Shown here piece after piece: positions 13,292 through 25,055 of a stretch of 64,000 nucleotides of DNA. The notes under the pieces are model-generated. The model saw only the letters and a list, made by a program, of their open reading frames with translations. It had not been told where the DNA came from and ran no database searches. The position numbers were made by a program, and so were the translations under genes. Each line of letters opens with the position of its first letter. The stretch's first letter is position 1. The DNA lies in the NCBI GenBank assembly GCA_032433595.1, contig JASWJB010000048.1, positions 62,001 to 126,000 on the forward strand, read 5' to 3'. The stretch is from Conoideocrella luteorostrata. Its lineage: Eukaryota > Ascomycota > Sordariomycetes > Hypocreales > Clavicipitaceae.

Positions 13292-14770
13292 ATGCATTTT
13301 ATATCTTTTTTCATCTTTTTGCCTCTTATAGCTGCATTTCAGCTTCCCAATTTCTATAATGCCGGTCGAGCTGGTAATAAGAATTTTGTTGTCATAATGA
13401 AGACTGATAATAAGGTTGCGCTTAAGAATGCTATTTCTTCTATTGCTGTTAGGCCTTCTTATATATACACCTCAGACCCGTGTGGTTTTGCCGCTTCTTT
13501 GGCAACAGAAGAAGCTAACAAGCTAAGAAACGACCCTACCGTAAGTGTTAATTCGGTTCAGCGTGTGGATAACGTCTGCTGAAATAAACGCTAGGTAAGA
13601 TTAGTTAGCCCGGATGAGGTGATTCAGGCTACCAAAGCTCAAAGGGATGCTCAATCAGAATCATGTAAGGGAGGGTGGAGCAGTCTCTCTCCTTTAGAAC
13701 GTTGGAGAAGGCTTCATTTCAAGAAGGATCCTTTGGGGCCAGAGTTTGTTGATTTAAGAGGAAATATGGTAATGCAAAAGAGACCACCCTGGAACCTTGC
13801 TAGAATTTCCCACGGCCCTACAAATCTTAACAACTCCTATGTCTTCCATAAGAGCGCAGGCTTAGGGACATGCGTCTATGTTATCGATTCCGGAATAGAT
13901 GCCAGTCATCCCGTAAGACTCCCTGTTGTCTCTTGACCAATTGAAACTAATTGGTTGGCAAGGAATTTGGGGGTCGAGCATCCTTTATACAAGACTATTT
14001 AAATGATGGGTTGGGCACCGATGACCATGGTACTCATGTGGCTGGAACTATCGGCTCAGCTACATATGGTGTTGCAAAACTCACAACTCTCTTTGGCGTC
14101 AAGGTTGAGAATCGATATGGATGGACTACAATGTAAGTGCATATTCTATGTCTGCCTGTAAGCCGTGTATTCGCGGAAGGGAACGACTCAAAACCTATGT
14201 ATTCTTTGTTACGCCAGTTACTTACCTGTCACCAGAGGGATAACCCTTGCAGGCATGGATTTTGTCAAGAGGGATGCACCATCTCGCCGTTGTCCAAAAG
14301 GCGTCGTTGTTAACATGTCCTTTGGATTTCCATGGTCGGAAGCCGTGAACCTAGGGGCTGAAGGGCTCGTAAAAGCGGGGTTCTTTGTGTCAGTTTCCGC
14401 GGGAAATAAGCGTAATCAAGCAAGCAAGCGGTCTCCGGCTAGTGCCAAAGGAGTTTGCACCGTGGCGGCCACTAATGCAAGAAACGGATTAGCTTTCTAT
14501 TCAAATTATGGTCCTGAGGTTGATTTGCTTGCGCCCGGAACCTTCATTCCGAGCGTTCGGGCCAAGAGGCGCGACACTATGTTCGACACTGGCACATCGA
14601 TGGCTGCTCCTCATGTCTCCGGCTTAGCTGCTTATCTCCTTGGACGTGGCTACAAGGTCAAGGGCCTCTGCGAGAAAATGCGCAATATGGGCTTACATGG
14701 TGTTATTCGTTCAAGGAGTCGTCTTGAACCTGGAAACAACATACTTATCAATAACGGAAATAAGGACTAG
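13292..14770 (+). CDS. subtilisin-like serine protease (S8A)
   Basis: Secreted proteinase-K-type protease, 423 residues in four exons: 13292-13540, 13595-13912, 13963-14132 and 14236-14770. All three introns are short with GTAAGT/GTAAGA donors and keep phase. A signal peptide (MHFISFFIFLPLIAAF) is followed by an I9-like inhibitory propeptide and the catalytic domain. The triad is visible: Asp in YVIDSGIDASH, His in DDHGTHVAGTIG, Ser in GTSMAAPHVSG, with the oxyanion Asn in SVSAGN. The length is slightly above the usual 380-400. The family degrades host or environmental protein outside the cell. Codon use in exon 1 is AT-richer than elsewhere. Inverted repeats flank the locus, so acquisition as a cassette is possible but unproven. 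Confidence 0.9.
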
Positions 14771-15402
14771 GTAGTTTATCTAAGGGGGTCGACTGATGTT
14801 GGTTTAAGAACAGATGCGCGCATATCTTCTACATTAGAAAGAAAAGGAGCAACCCAAAGACTCTCATTAGAGTTTCTGGGTGACAAAATGGGCGGAAATA
14901 GTCCATTGTACGTGAGAATAATTCGAAACAGTAGGTCGGGCCACATCTCCCGGGGGTGGCATTCGTTACGGAAGCACAGACGAAAATTCACTAGTGTTAT
15001 GGCACGTAATCACCTTGTTGAAGACAATCTAGATCAAGAGAAAAGGAAGTTCGCTAGTCAAGATTTGGAACTTCCCACAATCGGTCGGTCGTCAAGAACG
15101 ATACGGGCAGATGGTAGTTTCGAAGGAGTTGTACCACCTATGTAAAACAGGTCGTATGATCTGTCACTTCGCACCTTTCATTGCAAAACTGAACTACACT
15201 TGTCGTTTCAAGATACTTTCGTAAACTAGTCTACACGACTCGACTAGTATATCTTGGAGGTGGTCCCGACGCTCTAGACAGGACGGAATGAAATGAAGAG
15301 CTATTCAGAAAAGCCACTCCAGTGAACCGTGTGGCCGTCAACCCCACCACGTAATGCGTCAAAAGGATTCTTCGACAAGAAATCCGTCCTCCTGTTACTG
15401 TG
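14771..15402. other. intergenic, no gene seen
   Basis: This is the 3' side of the subtilase and the 3' side of the small secreted gene (convergent). Short frames at 14888-15145 have no recognisable content. Confidence 0.4.
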
Positions 15403-15624
15403 TCAGTATGAAGGCATAAACGATGCATCTTTTCCACCCACTTTTCCACCGTCGCAATTCCTGTACCCATGACCATTTATGCAAACGTGACCTCCCCCTT
15501 CGACGCATTCTTGGGGAGTAACAATACTTAAGCCCTGACGTTTGCGGAGCTTAAAATACGTGCATGCTGGCAGCGTCTCCGCTAGTGCGCAAAGGCCAAA
15601 AAGCGCGAGAGCTAAAATCTTCAT
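15403..15624 (-). CDS. small secreted protein candidate
   Basis: A 73-residue frame starts with a good signal peptide (MKILALALFGLCALAETLPA), then carries four cysteines (ACTYF, QECVEGG, HVCINGH, RNCDGG) and a Gly-rich middle. Size, secretion signal and paired Cys fit the loose class of fungal small secreted Cys-containing proteins, many of which act on hosts or competitors. No homologue is recognised. It is convergent with the subtilase and lies inside the same inverted repeats. It could be a chance frame, but the leader makes a real gene likelier. Confidence 0.5.
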   Translation of the reverse strand: MKILALALFGLCALAETLPACTYFKLRKRQGLSIVTPQECVEGGGHVCINGHGYRNCDGGKVGGKDASFMPSY

Positions 15625-17939
15625 ATTGTTGTTTCAGATTCAAGCAGAGGAGGAATCAAGGAAGTGAAGAGGGTTGGCAGATATGGAAAGTTGCCTCGAA
15701 AGAACAGCGACTTGAGCAACTAATATAGTATTAAGCCAGATTATTCCGTACAGCTGATGGTAGGAGAACAAACGCTACGCAGTACTTCCGTACTCTGTAA
15801 GAGATTTAGAATCATAAACCGCCATGGCTGACAATGGGTCCAATCAACGTCACCCTCCACATAGCGTCGCTCACCCCTTGATGCCACTGATGTCGCGCAA
15901 CACCAATCAGCGGTCATACCGGATGAGTCGGACGAATTTTAGCGTTTTGTCTCGCTTTTTTTCGTGTGGTAAGTCAAATTTAATGTTTCATAGGCTATGT
16001 GAAATGCATTATTCACGCTATTAGTGTGGAGCTTCACCTTTTGCGGAATTTTGTGACAAAATGACTTTGCCGCCCTAAGCCGAATATCCCCCGGTGCGTC
16101 TACGAAAATCTTCACGCCGAGTTGAAAAGGTGTTTGTAAGTAAAGTCTCCCCCACTACATTGGCATGAGACTTGCAAGACTCTTCTCTACACAAGACAAT
16201 TCAACTGTCATGAATGCTGCGTTGATGCTGACCCTTTTTTTTTTTGGCTGTCGTTTCTTGGTCAGGAAATCCCCAGGAAAGGGTGGATACAAACGATGCG
16301 CGGGATTGTATGGAATACTCTGTGTAAGCCTTCGCGATGTCTAACACAAGAGATGTTGAATTTTGGGTGCGGTGAAACATGTCTCACTCCGTACGTAGCC
16401 GTGATAGCTTTCAGCCAAGAAGCAGCCTTGTAAAGGATGCCAAGTACGACGTCCGCTCAATCCCATATCAGCATATTACCAATAGTAACTAGTCAGGGCG
16501 ACGATCCGGCTTTGTCTCGGCCCAGTATCTCATACTTGATACCATATGTATGTCTTGCTCATCAACGTTTTCGCATAGCAGGCTCCACCCGATGGTGAGG
16601 CGAATTACCAACGCTGGGCAGGTGATTTGTGGCAAGCCCATTAGTGATTATTTATTGGTTTCCACCTGCGGCTGAAGGCAGATGCGGCTGAAGGTAGATG
16701 TGGCCGTGGAGTCGTTCCGGAGACACTCTCCGGCTGTGACCTCCCAAACCCAGGGTGATGTAATGTACGGAGTACCGAAGTAGTGAAATATTGTTATCTT
16801 TTTTCGGCCTTGTATTGCCCGAGAATAATTAATGCGCTCCCCTCGGGGGGAGGGGCAAATTAAGTGATCTTTTGCAAGTGTGGCGTAGTCGTGAAGGGTC
16901 ACGTAGATTGTCCCTCCCTTGATGCGCTGCAGTGCGAGGGATTTCGGCCCCACCCTGGGCCGCTTGAGACACTGCGAGAAATGGATACAGGATCCGAGGG
17001 GAAATTGGTGATGGTGCGGATGATAAAAGCTCTCGGGTGGGTGTTTTTCCCTCCCTTCCAGAGCTGCCTGAGGCATTGCCTCTCCCGACCTCTCTCCTAC
17101 ATCAGGTAGTTAGTTACTTGCCGAACTTTGACACTTACACTGAGCAGAATAATAAGTGTTGCCGCACCCCGTACCGCATGCGAATCACTTGTTCGGCGCT
17201 GCAGGGGGTTAGGGGCAGCTGACACTAGAATGGTGGTGCCATCGCAGATCCGTAGCATACTAGTAAGTTGTCGGAGAGATACTTGTTCTAGCTCCCGGCC
17301 AGCTAACGGGGCGAGGCTTTAGTATTTCGCTTACTGCGGAGAGCACTCACTACAATATTGCTTAGAATATGATACTAGGCTGGAAGAGGTACTTGTCACA
17401 TTCCTTGCAAGTGGTCGATCCACCCCGAATATTTACGCTGGGAACCTAGGAGGAATGCCTATCTCTCAAAAGGCATAGCTCTCATTCGCCCGCCCGATGC
17501 CGAGTATCCTCGCGTCGTCTGCGCTAGCTCAATTGCTTCAAACCGCTGGTTGGCGATGACCTACCTCTGCTTCGAAACATCCCTCCTATCTCTTCTCTTC
17601 TCTTCTCTTGAAACTTGCTCCGGTACACCACCACAGCACTCCGGTTGAGCCATGCATGTGAGGGGTGGTGGCCGAGAGGAGCCGCGCATTGCCCTGCTCA
17701 GCGATTTCGAAAAGGCTGGTCAGCAGGGCGATGGAATCGCAGACATAGATGCAGATAATACCCCCGGCCGGCCCGGGCGCCGGCCGGTTCTCCAGCGTTC
17801 GCCACATCCCGAGACCTTCAAGTTAAACCACCCACGGTTGAGAGTAGTCAACCGAGCATTGCAGCCGGTGTTCTATATTATCCTATGTCTTCTGGCGATC
17901 CTTTGTCTGGTATATGTGCATATAACGAGATGAGGTCCA
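15625..17939. other. gene-poor stretch with inverted-repeat arm
   Basis: No supported gene. It contains the right inverted-repeat arm (15990-16055), a TACGGAGTA motif at 16766 and a TCTCT pyrimidine microsatellite near 17588-17610. A frame at 17652-17933 with a C-terminal hydrophobic helix runs in the same frame as the following FAD-oxidase pseudogene, separated from it by one TGA codon. Confidence 0.45.
15990..16055. repeat. inverted-repeat arm, right of subtilase
   Basis: Reverse-complement partner of 12600-12665; shared core TATTAGTGTGGAGCTTC and AATTTTGTGACA. Only about 65 bases match; the sequence outside diverges. Confidence 0.7.
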
Positions 17940-19465
17940 TTGGAGTCGTGCCTGCTCAAGGCAAACGTTCCAATCGTCGCAAAAAACATCATCGAGTGGC
18001 GCAAGGAACTGAAGTCTTCTAATCGTCGGGTGTCGTTTGTTCCTGCTGTGGTAGTCGTCCCGCGCTCAACTGAACATATTCAAGCTGCGGTTTCCTGTGG
18101 CAACGAGAACAATGTCCGCGTTACCGCTAAAGGCGGTGGCCATAGCTTTGGATCGTTCGGTCTTGGTGGTGAAAATGGACACCTCGTACTTTCCATGGAC
18201 CGCATGAGTAGAGTCCATCTAAAGGACGACAATACCACAATTATACAGCCCGGTGCCAGACTATGACACGTCGCTTTAGAACTATATCAACAAGGATATA
18301 GGGCCCTTGCTCACGGAAGTTGCACCAGGTGAGCTTTCAGACTTCGTCTTCCATTCTATCGCCTCAGACTCGTATTGACTGGAACCGCAAGTGTCGGTAT
18401 CACTGGCCATTCACTACACGGCGGCCGTGGCATGGCGTCGCGCACGCATGGATTGACACTGGACTGGTTAACAGGTATGAAGCTTGTCATCGCCAATGGC
18501 TCGGTGATCCATTGTTCGCAGAGCCAAAATAGCGACTTATTCTGGGCACTTCGTGGTGCTGGCTCATCATTTGGCATTGTCTCTGAACTTGAGTTTAATA
18601 CCATTGAAGCTCCAAAAGATATTGTTCATTTCTCCATCAGGCCATATTGGGATCAGCAGGCAGCGGTGAAGGGGATCAAAGGTCTCCAAGAGTTTATTAA
18701 GCTAGCACCCAAGGAGCTGAACCTAATGCTCATAATGTACGGCCATAGCCAGATTCTTGAATGTCTGTATTTTGGTCACCAGGCAGGCCTAGAGAGACTC
18801 GTCACCCCTTTATTGCAGAGCATTGGGGCACCCCGTCCAATCATGGCCAAGTTGGAATGGATGCGGGCATTGGAGCACTTTGCATACGGCGAAGCTCTGG
18901 CTCAGACGGATCCGGCAAGCCGGGTAGGTCGATTTTCTTGATGATTAGAGAGCTGACGAGCGCAAGCGAAACCAGGGATAATGATAGCTGACCTTTATCG
19001 TAGAGCCAGTCATTTTACGCGACAAGTGCGTTTACAAAAGCGCTTGGGGAAGCTCAAGTGGAAACACTAATGTCGAAAATGTTCGCCCATTTTACTAACC
19101 CACACAATATAATATACACACTTGAGTTATACGGCGGCCAAACTTCAGCGGTGCGGAACGTTGAAAATCTTGCAACTTCATTCTCTCATCGTGCAAAGCT
19201 GCTACTGCATCAACTTCGGATCCAAGTCCCGGACAATGACAGCCATTCTCTTGAGAAATACTCATTGATCGAGTCGTTCAGAGACAGTGTTACACATTTA
19301 AATCCAGAGGGGGACTGGGGCATGTACGCCAACTACCTGGACACTGAACTGGATAGCGAGGTGGCCCAAAAATTATACTGGGGTGATAGCCTACCCCGGC
19401 TACGGAGCATAAAGGCCGAGTTTAACCCAAATGATTTGTTTTGGAATCCCCAGGGAGTCCGTTAA
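17940..19465 (+). pseudogene. FAD-linked oxidase (BBE-like), nonsense-disrupted
   Basis: Relic of a berberine-bridge-type flavoprotein oxidase. Segments 17940-18328, 18392-18923 and 19004-19465 splice in phase. The FAD_binding_4 domain is clear (FVPAVVVVPRSTEHIQAAV, AKGGGHSFGSFGLGG with a candidate flavin-linking His, GITGHSLHGGRG, FWALRGAGSSFGIV). The BBE-type C-terminus ends FNPNDLFWNPQGVR. A TGA at 18264-18266 sits inside the conserved QPGARL-x-HVALELYQQG stretch, exactly where relatives have Gly, so the protein stops after ~108 codons. No ATG in frame opens the domain: another in-frame TGA at 17931 cuts it off from a possible N-terminal membrane-anchored part starting at 17652. Everything after the stop still reads cleanly, so loss is recent, or one base is misread. 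Confidence 0.8.
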
Positions 19466-19802
19466 CGGTGAATTTAATGACCGTTGTCTTTGTCGTGAGA
19501 TGTGAGAAAACACCGAAGCTTGATATGATTAATGAGATGAAAATAAATTCGTTAATACCAGACGTTGAAGCAAGATACACGATTTAAAGCCCGAGTTTAT
19601 ACATACAACCTAGTAAGTAATACTACCTATATTTATGTTGTCTCCAGAATATGCACGACCTGCCGGCGCTTTGTAGTCTTAGTTATGGAGGTGACACTTC
19701 AAAATGCGGCTCAGGATGAGAGTCTACAGGCTACAAAAATAACGTGATGTAGTGACTCGCAAGACTGGCATTGAATAGTGTTATCCCTCTTAAATCACAC
19801 CA
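19466..19802. other. intergenic, convergent 3' ends
   Basis: Between two convergent genes; nothing recognisable is seen. Confidence 0.4.
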
Positions 19803-21151
19803 TTATTTCAGCTCGTGCACAGCTTTCGACTGCTCCAACTCTGTGGGCGGAGGGGAACGCAAAGGCCCCGATAGTTCATGCGGTCGCTGTTCATGCAACG
19901 GCGGTGGTGGCCAATTGTGTCCCGAATTTAGCTCGTGATGGGACGGTATGTATTGTGGTTGTTGCATATACCCCTCCGACTGCTGCATTTGCTGCTGCGA
20001 AACATCCAACCCTCCTTGAGGCTGTCTTTTTGACCACAGGCCTTTCTTCTTGCGTAAGCCAACGACAAAAACCAGCAACAGGGCTACAAGATAGGTCCAG
20101 TAACCAAGGATTGGGTCCGCGACACTACTGATGCTGTGGGGGAGAAGAGCGCTGTAGTCTGGGATGAAGTATGCAATGCCAAGCGCAATGACCCAGACGA
20201 AGTGTACGAGCATGAAGATAGTGGCCACAAGAAAGAGAGTCGCGGACTAGTTATATCGACATCAGCGCAAGACTCAGTGTCAGAGGACCTAAATTAGAAA
20301 TATAGCAATGCAGACCAAGTAGAAAGGTGGAAGCTTACACTCTTGAGATGAGGCTGGGACCGAACTGCGTACAGCACATAGCTGGCATACGCTACTATTG
20401 CAAGACCTGTCACGAATATTATAAAGTCGTAAGCGATTTGCAGTTTCACACTGATCTTGATCCCGTTTTCGTAGGCAGACACATCGAAATAGGGCCCCGT
20501 AAGGTACCACTGGTTGCTTGTGTAGTTAAAGTTTGACACCTGCGCAGCCTTATTATCGTATAACTTGGAGTGCTGAGCACTGGAGACACCAAGAACAGCC
20601 AGGGTGAGAGCAAAAAAGACAATGCCGAGCCCCACTGCTCCATAGCGAACGTATTTCTGCAGCGTGGCCCTGAGCTGTACCAAGCAGTAGAGACAGCCAT
20701 TGCCCAACTCAACAAGGCAGAGCAAGAGAAGAATGTCGCCGAGGCGCTGGAACAAACCGCTTACATCTGCTAGGCGGACGCGGATCTGTCTTATTTGGAG
20801 GTCGGTGTCACGTTCTGGTGCCTTGTCCACCACGTTGTAGTTGTTTTCCGCCCAGCCCCATTGATTCTCAAGCTCGATTAAAGCGATGTTAGCAGCATCT
20901 AAGCCGACGTAGAAGAGAAGCGTTCTAGTTCGGCATTAATCGTTCCGTTCCTGTTCAAGAGTGTTTTTTTGGCTGGGGGCATACAAGATAAAACATGGGA
21001 ATGTAGCCTTTAGGTACAAGAAGGCAAGGCGGGCGTGATCACCTCGTCGACGGACCAAACAGAGGGAGAAGAACCACAAGAATAGCAGTGGCACGATAAT
21101 TATGCCTCGAAGGACGATTCCGACGATGATCCATGATTCATTCGTGTCCAT
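19803..21151 (-). CDS. seven-segment membrane protein, unknown function
   Basis: Three exons, 21018-21151, 20339-20924 and 19803-20246, joined by donors GTACCT and GTAAGC, give 387 residues in one frame. Hydrophobic segments in order: IIVGIVLRGIIIVPLLFLWFF, a short one around LLFYVGLDAAN, ILLLLCLVELGNGCLYCL, YGAVGLGIVFFALTLAVLGV, AYDFIIFVTGLAIVAYASYVLY, LFLVATIFMLVHFVWVIALGIAYF and YWTYLVALLLVFVVGL: about seven in total. The cytoplasmic-looking tail is Gln/Pro-rich (PQGGLDVSQQQMQQ, HNWPPPPLHEQ). The topology resembles fungal integral membrane or receptor-like proteins, but no diagnostic motif is seen. Exon 1 is the least certain part. Confidence 0.7.
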
Positions 21152-23342
21152 CTAGCTCATCAGGGGGGGCTCATTTGAGAGCCAGGACAACAGTCAAATC
21201 GGATAAATGGTGCATACAGATGTGGTGGATGCAGACACAGCTGGAGACGCGACAACTAAATGTCCTCCAGACGTCAAAATCAAGAGTAAGCATCGGACCA
21301 ATTTACCTCCGGTCCAAACTGCGCGGCTGAGACACAACATGACTCACAGCGGCGCCCGACAAGTGAGGGCCAAGCTTAAAATGGAAATTTTAGCTGACGA
21401 TCGCTAGGCTGTAAAGGTAATTAAATTGGTGCGGCTGGGAATCACGAAACCTTGTTCCGGCCCGAACGCCCGCGTCGCGTTAATTCGGTCTCTCCACCCC
21501 TCCTCATCCATTTTAATAAATAAGGAACGGCAGGGCTGTGCACCAGGGTAGCAGCCAAATGCACGAAGGGTCAGGATGGCGTAAATCGGTTGTAGCCGAG
21601 ATGGGCATATCGGGAGAAGATTAACTGCTTCATGACGACCAAGGAGAAGAGCTGCTAGACTCAATGGCGTTAGACCAGATCAATGCTCAACATAACCATT
21701 AAGAATTGGCATGCCACGATACGCAGATGGTTATTGTAGGCTTTTTAATTCATTGGCCAGCTTGAAAACAATTGGCTGGATAAGCATCGCAGATTCTCAT
21801 GGATCAAATGAAGCCCGGGGCAGGGAGGCTGTCCTTGATGCCATTGTAAATGCGCAGGAAAGCATGATGAATGGAATAGTCACCTCCCCCTTCTTCTATG
21901 ACCAAGACGAGACGAGTGTTAAAAGAACTATTTGCACTGCGTATGTAACTGTGAAACTATAAGTATAATGTTAAAAGAACTATTTATACCATATATACAC
22001 TATGTATACATAAATTCTAAGGTCATTCTCTATACCTCTTTTTACCTGTTACAATATAGTAAAGCAGAAAATTTACCTTTTATATCTCTTTTAAATTTGC
22101 TTACTTACATTACTTATCAAATCTTATAAAATTCTGTAAAGCCTCTATTATATATATATATATATATTTATCAAAATAATATTCTCTTTGCTTCGTAAGG
22201 CTAAAGGTGCACCACCAAAAGTGCCATAATGAACATCAAGCAAGAGAACCAAACAACGGGATTCTAGTCTTCAGAATCTTCACCATGTCTCAGCACTCCA
22301 AATTCATGCACAGAAAAGGGTTAAGCCGTCGCATAGCTTCGACGCCAATTATTGGCTATCAACAGCAGCAGCTACTGATATGTCAGTGGGAATACACAAA
22401 GTAGAGAAGATTCGAGCACTACAAGAGTGCAAGGATAAAGGCAACGATACCACTTGTAGAAATTCCCAACTGCTATGTATTTGGTCACTTGTATTATAGC
22501 TTTTCGGATGACATCGATACATCTTTAACTATCTTTGACTAACCGCCTATAGTTCCAAAATATTTTGTATACTTTGACGACAGGACGCTATCGAAGTTTT
22601 CCACCATGCATAGGTCGCACAGAATTCTTAGCGGAGTTCAAAGTGGTCAGACAACCGCCAAGTGCTTGCATTGTGGGCGGGGGCAAGCCGAAGTTTCGTC
22701 ACTTTGTTTATGCCCGAGGTCAGTCACGTTTTACGTAATCCATCCTATGAGATGTATGTTCGAATAAGCACATGCTCACATTAATAGGAGATGAGACTTT
22801 TCACTTCCATAACCATCGCCGTTCTGGTTTGTATGGAAGGCACCAGAGCAACGATGCAGTCCTTCCGACTAGTATGAAGAACAGCTACCGATTGTCTTCT
22901 CGACCAGTGGAAGATTGTCCTTCATTTAGAATCTAATCGACTAGGATTCAGATTTCCTCCTGTGATTGGTTTCCAGTTAATAATTTTACTAGTGCAAGAT
23001 ATCCGACGACTCCAATCATTCGTTGATCTGATACTTAGCGACAAAGAGGAGAAGTCATTTCCAAAATTCGCTAGGTGTGTTGAGTGACCATATCGCCGTT
23101 CTCCTCTAATATCTTATTAACAGGGTCGATGGAGCAAAATGAGTTAGGGGATGACCGCAACAGACCTCTAGTTCGTCAGGAGATCACTTTCACTTCATAG
23201 ACTAAAATTGTCTGTCTTGCTTCGAATGACATTCCGGGCTACACACATGTTCGTATGCGCCCAGATATTCAATTAATTCTGCCTCAACTGGCGTTAAGCC
23301 ATATCCACAAACTGCTCTTCCGTCTCTGCTCAGTCGGTAGAC
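21152..23342. other. gene-poor stretch with AT-rich core
   Basis: No firm gene. 21960-22180 is very AT-rich and includes a TA dinucleotide run near 22150-22166. Coding-like frames without a clear start lie at about 22233-22497 and 22552-22935 on the plus strand (see findings). Confidence 0.4.
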
Positions 23343-24509
23343 CTATGCCTGTTTCTGGTGGATCAAGTCTGCCGTTAATAATGCCCTGTTCAAGCCATCT
23401 TGACTGTGGGCTACGCTCTTGGTATTCCAGTCCAACCAATTAGTCACTCTCGCTCCGGATGTTGCATCGAGTACGCCCACAGCAACGCTCAGCAGCCGAG
23501 GATGAGCTTTTTGGACACAGAAAATAACAGCGCCACATCCTCCGCAAAAGTATCGATCAGTGCTGCTGGAGCTTGTGTATCGTTTCATCGAACCGATCAT
23601 GGGAGGAAACAGGATTGGCTCTCCGGTGATGGATCTGATACGATGATGAGGAATCAAGGCCCATGCCATGATCTCACAGCCACTTGCCAGTCTGCAGGAA
23701 TCACATACACAGAGCTCAGCCATGAACTTCACCTGTGACGGTCTGTCGCAAAGCTCCCCGCCACATTGGCTGATGTGTTCTCCGAACTCGATATCTTCTA
23801 GTTGTTAGAGGATCACATTAGTACGTCCGAGGCTGGATTGCAAGAGCGTCTAGACATAAGGCTCCTGACATCCGGCCCTATGCCAGGCATTCTGGTTACT
23901 CAAAATCAGCACGGATGGCTTACCTGATTCCGTCGATGGCCGCGTGACTTCAAATTCGACGCCACCGCAATGACAGCGTCCTTTCAAAGTTTCCTGTTCG
24001 GCAGTATCATGAAAGCCGACATGTTCGCTCCTCATCCAATCTTGGTCCAGCTCGAGTTCACCAGGGTGACCAGCATACTTTTTCATTCTTTCACCTTGCA
24101 CTGTCTGCAGCCAGATAGAAATACCACCATCTTTGGTGTCCGGCAGGCACAGGTGTGAACTAAACTTACACCAGGCCTTTGGATCATCGAGACACCCAAG
24201 TGCAACTCCAAGCCAGGGGAAAACGGGGCTGTGCCAGAACAAAAGAGTGCCGCAATTGCTACAAAAATAGGTGTTGGCCCGAGGCGAAAAAGCGACTTTG
24301 GTACAGCGCCTCAGCTCGAACTCTGTAGGCAAGGAAGATGGCCATGGGCAAACTGTGAAAACCAACGTTCCGGTTGAATGCCGACAAGAATTGCAATGAC
24401 AGAAATTCGCATCAAGTGGTAGCGTATCTTTGGGGACGGAGCATGAGAATCTATTGGTGCCGCACAGACAGCGCGCAGTCAGAAGTATCGATGCTGCGCT
24501 ACAGGCCAT
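23343..24509 (-). CDS. double GFA-domain protein
   Basis: Two exons, 23924-24509 and 23343-23797, joined by donor GTAAGC and acceptor CTAG, give 346 residues. It carries two glutathione-dependent formaldehyde-activating (GFA/Mss4-like) zinc-binding modules. Module 1: CLCGTNRFSC, CHCNSCR, YFCSNCG. Module 2: CHCGGVEFEV, CVCDSCR, YFCGGCGAVIF. The intron falls between the first and second Cys pairs of module 2. Single GFA modules are ~130-150 residues, so the length fits a tandem duplication; such two-module proteins are common in fungi. Enzymatic activity of fungal members is mostly unproven, so only zinc binding and a possible glutathione-adduct role should be assumed. The ATG at 24509 precedes the first module. 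Confidence 0.87.
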
Positions 24510-24632
24510 GTCTAGAGAACAGATATCAAGTTTTGGAAATTTGAGTGATGGCGCATGGGGAAGCAAAGCAAGAAATATTAAGTTAAAGCGACGAACGGAG
24601 AGTTAATCGGGTCATAAATAGTGTTGCGTCAT

Positions 24633-25055
24633 TTAATTTCGACGGACCACATATTTACCCCGCGGCATGGCTGCGTGCGTACCGTGTGAGATATGGTCTA
24701 CGTTGTTTAAATAGGAAGACCTGGTATAAGCGCTGGATGCTATATGATTTATCAATATCAATAGTACGCAAGGCTTTCGAGCGTTTTGTACCCTTGCTGG
24801 AAGCATGCTCTCGTCGAGTAGCCGATTGACATCTCCGTCCGTAGTTCTGGACCTGGAAGTCAGTGTATCCGGTGATGTCGTGTCCAAGCCGTGGATGGTA
24901 AAAATATCGAGGTCAGCGTCTGCGTTCGGAGTTGTGAGGTTGGCCCGGAAAAGGACATTTTTATTGTTCCCGGAAAAGGACATTTTTATTGTTATGGGAA
25001 GACGCCATTCTCTTTGCGGTCTCGAGGAAGAAACGAAATAGTAAAATAATAACAT
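24633..25055 (-). pseudogene. isolated fragment of an NLR N-terminal hydrolase domain
   Basis: One frame contains ADLDIFTIHGLDTTSPDT followed by MLPARVQNAR. This matches the opening strand and the MLP-x-RVxNAR segment of the serine-hydrolase (DUF676-like) domain that begins many fungal NACHT proteins. The usual next part (TCDWPAELF-like, GHSxGG nucleophile, NACHT) is absent; the frame runs into unrelated sequence. I read it as a decayed or truncated NLR copy. A 25-bp near-perfect direct duplication (GGAAAAGGACATTTTTATTG twice, 24947-24992) lies at its N-terminal edge. Confidence 0.6.

Noticed and set aside
18264..18266. Selenocysteine or readthrough at the TGA of the FAD oxidase
   Set aside because: Filamentous ascomycetes generally lack selenocysteine machinery, relatives have Gly there, and no readthrough context is evident.
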